Source: Sistotremastrum niveocremeum HHB9708
Taxonomy: Eukaryota; Basidiomycota; Agaricomycetes; Sistotremastrales; Sistotremastraceae
Direction of reading: 5' to 3'
NCBI GenBank assembly: GCA_001630475.1
Contig: KV419406.1
Span: 565,478 to 629,477, forward strand
Length of the DNA stretch: 64,000 nt
A program made the position numbers and the translations under genes. Within the stretch, counting starts at the first letter, position 1. Each line of letters starts with the position of its first letter. The notes under the pieces are model-generated. The model ran no database searches. It was not told the origin of the DNA and saw nothing but the letters and a program-made list of their open reading frames with translations. Shown piece by piece: positions 58,609 to 64,000 of the stretch.

Positions 58609-60075
58609 TGAAGGTAAGAGAGATGAGTCTTGCAGGTATAAATACCAGTATCAATCACGGGGGTCCTAGTGCTGCTAAAATCTGACTGGAAAGCCACGAT
58701 GCCGAGCGCTGGCGTAGGTCTGTTCGAGCCGACGGCAACCTTTAAGAAAAGCAGAGTGTCAGCAAAAGCGTCAAAGAGTCCGGAATCGACTCACCTTCTG
58801 AATCGAGCTTCTTGCGTCCATGTCACCTCCTCAGTCGGACTCAAATATCGGTGCCGGATGGTTATAGCAGCCGATCGCATGTCGCCATTTTCATCCATCG
58901 ATGATGATCTCGACGAGCCATACAAAAGACGAATGCATAAGCCATAGATAGCGCTGACTAAAGTCTCCCCGTGTCCTCGTCAGGCGTCTGAGCACATCTC
59001 ATGGCTACAAGAGCCATGTCTGCTTCTTGTTGTCACGGCTGTGCTGCAGTGAATGCCAAAGCGAGGTGAATGTAACTTGTATCGCGGGGAGGGCTGAGCG
59101 GACGCGATGATGCAAAATGTAAACGTTGCCGACTACCAGTCATGGCTTTTGTCTTCTTGGGAAGGCGTAGAAACGGAATCGTGTTTGAGCACTTTTCAGC
59201 AGAGTTTCGAAGAGGGGCCTCATTACTTTCGAACTCCGCCTGACCTGCGCGCGCAAGAGGCTGCGACCGCAAGGGATGCAGCGCGTTGGCGGTATATATC
59301 ATACCAAGATCCAAGTCATGTCGAGGAAATACGAAATTCCAAGTGATACTCAGCTACACCAACATCACCCTCGACTTCCAACATAATATTAGGCTTAAAA
59401 AGATCATGCACAACCTTCCGCCGATGAGCGCCATATTAATATTTCCTACCGACAATTTCTAGAACTTCCCTTTTCGCATCGACGCGTAGGGTGCCGTTGG
59501 TGGTGTAGTGCTTCAGGATTCCGATCAAATCAACAGTGTTTTGAGTCGATCGCGACTATATGGCGATGCTATCAAGGACATCGATTCGATTCTCTCCATC
59601 ACCCGGCGCTCCTGAGTTACTGGTATCAAAAGCACGATCAAATCTGTTGTTGATCCGGAAATCATGCTGTTCGGCCGCACTGACCGTGAGTTCGCAAAGT
59701 ACATCTTTGCTAATACTGTACCTCCTAGTACATCTAGACTCAAGCTTTCCAAGTCTACCATATTGTCGAGCATCATTACAAGACCTTCAATCCGAGATCT
59801 AGAACCCTTCGCGATGAAGACCTCACATCAACATCGATATCCGTTGCTTTGACCAGTCCTAGTATAAGGCACCTCCTGTTATGGAACCCTCATGATGAAA
59901 ATCTCGCCTCCATCATTTTTAGACAGGGAACGTCAAGCCCCTCGACTTTGGGTGGCGATACCTAGCACTACGACATCTTTCAGCTTCGGTGTTGTCGGCG
60001 CTGCACAAACGATATGATATATATAGATAACCCTCTCCAGACCTCTCCGTATCTGATGCTTACCGCACGAAGGCT
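58609..60075. other. Intergenic between SDR and receptor 4
   Basis: Holds the SDR promoter on the left and the receptor promoter on the right. A 59560-59850 stretch keeps open frames (for example FGRTDREFAKYIFANTVPP) that look like an eroded exon I cannot name. No pheromone precursor was seen. Confidence 0.35.
58637..58644 (-). promoter_or_regulatory. TATA-like box of SDR copy 2
   Basis: The 8-bp TATAAATA (TATTTATA on the minus strand) lies about 30 nt upstream of the ATG at 58608. Spacing is very short, so the real start of transcription may differ. Confidence 0.35.
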
Positions 60076-61398
60076 ATGGCAGATGTTCCCTACGTCTTGC
60101 CCTACGTCGTTTTCGCAGCCATTTTTAGTGTGCTCGTCCTCACTCCACTTCCATGGCATCTCCACTCTTGGAATGGGGGAACATGTCTCATAATGGTCTA
60201 TGCTGCAATCGGTAGCCTGATCTGTGCCGTCGATAAAAGCATCTGGGCGGATAATGTGGAATACGAGTTACCTATTTGGTGTGATATCAGTCAGTCGTTG
60301 ATTTCCAGATCTACTTCTGCTATCATTCAACGTTTTTCAATTCATTTTCGCCAGCCACCAGAATTTTGATTGGACTCAGCGTTGGTCTCCCGGCGGCCGC
60401 CTTCTGTCTGACCCGGAGGCTCTACATTATAGCGTCCTCTCGTGGGGGGATACCCTCCGAACAAGTCTGTATATATTTCTTGTCTTTTTCTCCACATTGA
60501 TAAAATTCGATTAGAGACTGAAAGCCCTAATATTTGACCTTTCAATAGGATTCGGATTTCCCCTCCTTGTCCTCGGTCCCTTCTGTACGTGAATTCGATT
60601 TTAATTCATCAGACGCGATATTCAACCCAAAGCAGATTATATCGTACAGGGGCATCGATACAATATCATTATTGGATTCGGCTGTCGACCAGCAGCTGTC
60701 AACACTCTGGCGACTTATTTTTTGATCTTGATGTGGCCTGTTCTGTTTGGAGTAGCCACACTGTCTTACGGAGGTTTGTTGAACTCTTCTTGAAAGGCTG
60801 AGATCCGGTCCTCATCGTCTATCAAGTACTCGCCACCCGTGCATTCTTCCTGCACAGGAAGAAAATGGAAGCCGCACTGGCAACAGGAACCTCGCTCACA
60901 GAGGCAAGATTCATACGTCTCATCAGTCTTACCATCGTATCATCCATCTCCACTCTTCCGCCGAGCATATTTGTTATCTGGCAAGATGCGAGAAGTAATG
61001 GGTTGCGACCGTGGATATCTTGGACTAGCATCAAATGGGGATATTCAGCAGTCTGGCGTTTCTCTACAATGTACGTCTATCACCAGGCGTTAGAATGAAA
61101 GGCCCCACCAATGACTTTTTTCAGTCCTCGAGAAACGCGCCACACACAGGAGTTCCTCGATTGGCTTTTCATTGTGGTGGCTATCCAATTCTTGCTTTTC
61201 TTTGCTCAAGAATCCACAAACAATTACCTCCGGGTATTCCGTCACCTCATTAAGAAGTTCTCCTCAAATCTTGCTCCGGAATCACAGAAGACTTCATTTA
61301 CATCCAGTGAGGTTACGTTGACAGATTGTGGAAACGTTGGTATACAGACGAATGTGATTCGTGCCGAAGCGCACCTCGCTGCCGGTGATAGTGCCTGA
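60076..61398 (+). CDS. STE3-type pheromone receptor 4
   Basis: Six exons: 60076-60289, 60355-60464, 60515-60584, 60636-60773, 60827-61070 and 61125-61398; 349 residues. Landmarks: VLTPLPWHLHSWNGGTC, SLICAVDKSIW, CDITTRILIGLSVGLPAAAF, CLTRRLYII, FGFPLLVLGPFYYIVQGHRY, GCRPAAVNTLATY, TEARFIRLISLT, PPSIFVIWQDAR, SIKWGYSAVWRF, and a helix 7 with FLDWLFIVVAIQFLLFFA. It is closest to receptor 1 (YYIVQGHRYN, CxPAAxNTLA, SxIKWGxSAVWRF) and separated from receptors 1-3 by about 9.5 kb containing NOT2, an SDR and a membrane protein. The region after helix 7 lacks FAEEAR and reads FAQESTNNY, so coupling may differ. Confidence 0.92.
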
Positions 61399-61809
61399 AA
61401 ATGTATATCACGCTCGAAGGATTTTTGAATTCCTAGAATCAACTTCGAGACTACATTTGCCAGTCATTATAATTGTGTGTTAGGCTTGACATCATGTCAA
61501 TGGGCAACGAAAGGACCCTGGATAACCTCAGAATATGTCAGGTATAGACCCGCATGTCCGATGTCCGAACCAAATTTTCGTCTCGATGTCCGAAATCGTA
61601 CCTGACATCAGGAATTTAGGCTCTTATGTCCGAATAACGTGAATTTTTTGCAACGGCCGTGGCCTAGTCATGTCCGAACCACTGTAGAGACATTGACGCG
61701 TCTTGCTGGAAACCACATACGTCGGATTTATTCCCACGGTCTGATTTTCAAGTAACAGTAGCGTAAAAAACCATAAAAACCTCCCTATCCTTGTAAAAGA
61801 CATCGAAAG
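61399..61809. other. Retrotransposon 5' region with repeated ATGTCCGA
   Basis: After the receptor stop, five ATGTCCGA motifs occur within 125 nt, then the ORF1 start at 61810. The likely 5' end of the non-LTR element lies in this segment; no target-site duplication can be seen because the 3' end is outside the window. Confidence 0.45.
61554..61677 (+). repeat. Five ATGTCCGA motifs
   Basis: Copies at 61554, 61561 (overlapping by one base), 61586, 61626 and 61670, four of them followed by A and three by AC or AA. They sit just upstream of the retrotransposon ORF1 and may be part of its internal promoter or a pre-existing repeat. Confidence 0.6.
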
Positions 61810-63363
61810 ATGTCCATCCCTCTCCAATCATCCCATCTGAACAACATAGCTAAAGAAAATATACCTCCCGATAGGACCAAAAGGCCCAGGCCAAACGAGG
61901 AAGTCCTAGTTCCCGGACAACCGGTCTTGAAAGAAGCGAGAACAGGAGACGAAATAGCAATGGACGAAGTGCCGGAAAACAGAGTGAGAGGCAGCTCAGA
62001 ACGAGAACTCGGACTGAACAATGCCCTGGGAGACAATACTGAGATGTGGATAAACACGTTGAAAGTACTCTCAGGGTTATGCCGCATAACACAGGAGGGC
62101 ACCAAATTCCCTATAGCTATCGTACAATCTGTACACGACCTGAACACCTTCGTACGAGCGAGATCTGAATATCCCATCATCCAGACAGCGGAGGCCGAAT
62201 CCCGACTAGCTGAAACGCTCGCTAAGGCCCTGGATGCGATAAGCACTCGAATGTCAGATATGGAATCTAAAGTGGACACGAGAGACAAGCCCATCCCCAT
62301 CCCTTCATATGCCAACACAACTACCTCCCCAGCGATACCACGAGAAACCCCCCGAAAACCCACGGCGGTCAATCGTACCAAAATCCAAACCCCTCTAGAC
62401 CGATACCATCATTCTCGACTTGTCATGACCGTAAATCCCCCAACTGAAGAATCTAAAAGGCCCAACAAGCTAGGAGCCAGAAACGAGATCAACAAAAAAT
62501 TGGAGATCAAGCGCGAGACAGTGAGAGTGATGGCCATCACATGGAATCACAAAGGAAATATCATACTCGTAGTCGACGATAAACACACGGCCAAGGACCT
62601 CATACCACACGCTACAGACATTGCATCAGTACTGTGCAAGGATGCCGAATGGAACGTTAATCTGGATAAGAAATGGGCCCGTGTTATCGTACATGGAATC
62701 GACACAGGAAAAGACCACCACGAGGACATCGAAGGCGACTTCAAACCATGGGACGCTAAAATAATAGAAACCGAGCTTAGGGGAAGCAACACATGGATAG
62801 ACGAACACCCACCGACTTCCATTAAATGGCTATCGAACCCAATCCACCTTGTATCAAAGTCCACTTCATCCATCGTACTGACGTATGAAAATGAGGAGGA
62901 AGCTGAGTACATTGTCAAAAACATTCGAAATCTGAAAGCATTCGGAATGATAGCACAGACCACAAGATATGTCGACGTACCCCAGATTCGGCAATGCACC
63001 AACTGCTGGTCATTCGACCACCCAACGACTAAATGCAAAGCAAAACCAGTATGCAAATACTGCGCACAGGACCACAAATCGGAGGAACACGAATGCAAGG
63101 GATGCTCTGAAGGAGACGGACCCGACGATGTCGCATGCGCACATTACCCAAGGAAATGTGTCAACTGTAAAGCAGAGCATGAGGCAGACCATAGAGATTG
63201 CATTGCCAGACGCCGTCGGAAAGGTGAATTTATCAAGACAGGTGGAAAAGCACCGGTAGCAGGGGGCCGGAAAACAAAGCCAAAAGCTGGGACGGAAACC
63301 ACATCTACCGTTCCACCAGTGCCACAAAATAATGCTGACCATATTGAAACAGACATTGCCTAA
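61810..63363 (+). CDS. Non-LTR retrotransposon ORF1 (Gag-like, zinc knuckles)
   Basis: 517 residues, no introns. An N-terminal charged part is followed by a middle domain with an RRM-like nucleic-acid-binding look, then a C-terminal zinc-knuckle array: CTNCWSFDHPTTKC (C-x2-C-x4-H-x4-C), CKYCAQDHKSEEHEC and CVNCKAEHEADHRDC. ORF1 of this class coats the element RNA. The stop overlaps the next ATG by one base (TAATG at 63361-63365). Base composition is AT-richer and more A-rich than the neighbouring genes, as expected of a foreign element. No disabling stop is present, so the element may be recent. Confidence 0.85.
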   Translation: MSIPLQSSHLNNIAKENIPPDRTKRPRPNEEVLVPGQPVLKEARTGDEIAMDEVPENRVRGSSERELGLNNALGDNTEMWINTLKVLSGLCRITQEGTKFPIAIVQSVHDLNTFVRARSEYPIIQTAEAESRLAETLAKALDAISTRMSDMESKVDTRDKPIPIPSYANTTTSPAIPRETPRKPTAVNRTKIQTPLDRYHHSRLVMTVNPPTEESKRPNKLGARNEINKKLEIKRETVRVMAITWNHKGNIILVVDDKHTAKDLIPHATDIASVLCKDAEWNVNLDKKWARVIVHGIDTGKDHHEDIEGDFKPWDAKIIETELRGSNTWIDEHPPTSIKWLSNPIHLVSKSTSSIVLTYENEEEAEYIVKNIRNLKAFGMIAQTTRYVDVPQIRQCTNCWSFDHPTTKCKAKPVCKYCAQDHKSEEHECKGCSEGDGPDDVACAHYPRKCVNCKAEHEADHRDCIARRRRKGEFIKTGGKAPVAGGRKTKPKAGTETTSTVPPVPQNNADHIETDIA

Positions 63364-64000
63364 TGCCTGCACACCGGAAAACAAAACCCGTGCGTATTTT
63401 ACAATTGAATACTAACCGATCATCAGAGATTTGCCATGCACTGCTGAATACAGCAGTCAACGATTTCGACATACTAATAATTCAGGAACCATGGTGGGGA
63501 ACCATTGGGGTGGGACCCATCGATGTCGATAACATACTAGGACCTACGTCCCATCCGGCATGGCAACCAATACTGCCAATCCAACCTGTACCAAATGGAC
63601 TGGCACCAAGAGTCTTGACATACGTCAAACGACGCGGTGATTTCACAGTCACACTAAGATCAGACCTTGCTAAAAGTTTGGATTTACAGATCATCGAGAT
63701 ACACCAAAAACCTCACCCACCGGTGATGGTGGTGAACATGTACAACCAAACAACACACTCCGTAGACAGTATGAAGGCAGCTGAGACACTCATCAGGTTG
63801 ACATTACCCGTTGATCAACCGGTGATGGTGACAGGAGACATGAACCTGCACCACACAGATTGGGAGGATATGGAAACCGCGCCCAATCAGGAAGCAGAAA
63901 TTTTCGTTGCTTGGACTGAAGAGGCAGGTTTAACCCTGATGAACCAACGAGACGATCACACGTACCACTCCCATAGCGGATTGTATATATCTACGATCGA
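63363..64000 (+). CDS. Non-LTR retrotransposon ORF2, endonuclease part (truncated)
   Basis: Open from the ATG at 63363 to the window end (about 212 codons, no stop). Motifs of the exonuclease-endonuclease-phosphatase fold: RILQLNTNRS, DILIIQEPWW (catalytic Glu), VVNMYNQ, VMVTGDMNLHHTDW (Asp-x-Asn) and THSVD, then DDHTYHS. This enzyme nicks target DNA so that reverse transcription can prime there. The reverse transcriptase part is outside. The one-base overlap with ORF1 suggests translation by termination-reinitiation. Confidence 0.85.
   Translation, partial: MPAHRKTKPVRILQLNTNRSSEICHALLNTAVNDFDILIIQEPWWGTIGVGPIDVDNILGPTSHPAWQPILPIQPVPNGLAPRVLTYVKRRGDFTVTLRSDLAKSLDLQIIEIHQKPHPPVMVVNMYNQTTHSVDSMKAAETLIRLTLPVDQPVMVTGDMNLHHTDWEDMETAPNQEAEIFVAWTEEAGLTLMNQRDDHTYHSHSGLYISTI

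Larger units (their letters stand above)
61810..64000 (+). mobile_element. Non-LTR (LINE-type) retrotransposon, truncated by the window end
   Basis: Comprises ORF1 with zinc knuckles and ORF2 beginning with an apurinic-endonuclease-like domain. The reverse transcriptase should follow beyond 64000. No LTR is seen. The insertion lies about 400 nt downstream of receptor 4. Confidence 0.82.

Noticed and set aside
58981-59010. Minus-strand frame ending Cys-Ser-Asp-Ala
   Set aside because: It resembles a CaaX end only in length; there is no suitable upstream Met and the residues are polar.
1-64000. CRISPR arrays, tRNA or rRNA genes
   Set aside because: No regularly spaced direct repeats, and no tRNA-like T-arm/acceptor pattern or rRNA was noticed by eye; small RNA genes could still be missed without a covariance search.

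Overview
The window is genomic DNA of a filamentous basidiomycete, most likely an Agaricomycete. Genes are broken by many short GT-AG introns (about 50-70 nt), and some exons are tiny (10 and 12 nt). Four STE3-type pheromone receptors, an epsin, the CCR4-NOT subunit NOT2, a Vts1/Smaug protein, F-box/LRR proteins, a patatin, DUF7702-like and Cys-rich single-pass membrane proteins, and small secreted proteins are all typical of mushroom genomes. I rebuilt exon structures by hand from splice sites, phase and paralog comparison; nothing was searched against a database.

Layout. 1-5.6 kb: an acidic His-rich protein (-) and a Ser-rich alpha/beta-hydrolase lipase (+). 5.6-20 kb: two secreted proteins built from duplicated modules, an F-box protein, a membrane-protein fragment, two SDR oxidoreductases and long gene-poor stretches. 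21-24.6 kb: a decayed NAD-specific glutamate dehydrogenase (GDH2) with stop codons and frame breaks. 25-31 kb: a second F-box protein, a patatin-like phospholipase and a third type of SDR. 31.6-34 kb: VTS1. 36-39.4 kb: another SDR and a DUF7702-like seven-helix protein. 41.6-44.3 kb: an 8-cysteine small secreted protein and an ENT3-like epsin. 45-50.6 kb: three tandem STE3-like receptors. 51.7-53.4 kb: a single-pass membrane protein. 55-58.6 kb: NOT2 and an SDR in convergent orientation. 60-61.4 kb: a fourth STE3-like receptor. 61.8 kb to the end: the 5' part of a non-LTR retrotransposon.

The right half looks like a B mating-type (pheromone receptor) region or an expansion of non-mating receptor paralogs beside it. 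The receptors fall into two subfamilies by sequence and exon length. I looked for pheromone precursors ending in a CaaX box near the receptors and found no convincing one. A striking overall feature is dispersed pairing: secreted proteins (5.7/16.6 kb), F-box proteins (9/25 kb), SDRs of one type (15.4/57.6 kb), SDRs of a second type (19/36 kb) and the receptors all occur as paralogs, often in opposite orientation and with almost identical exon lengths. NOT2 and VTS1 are the clear housekeeping RNA-decay genes in the window.
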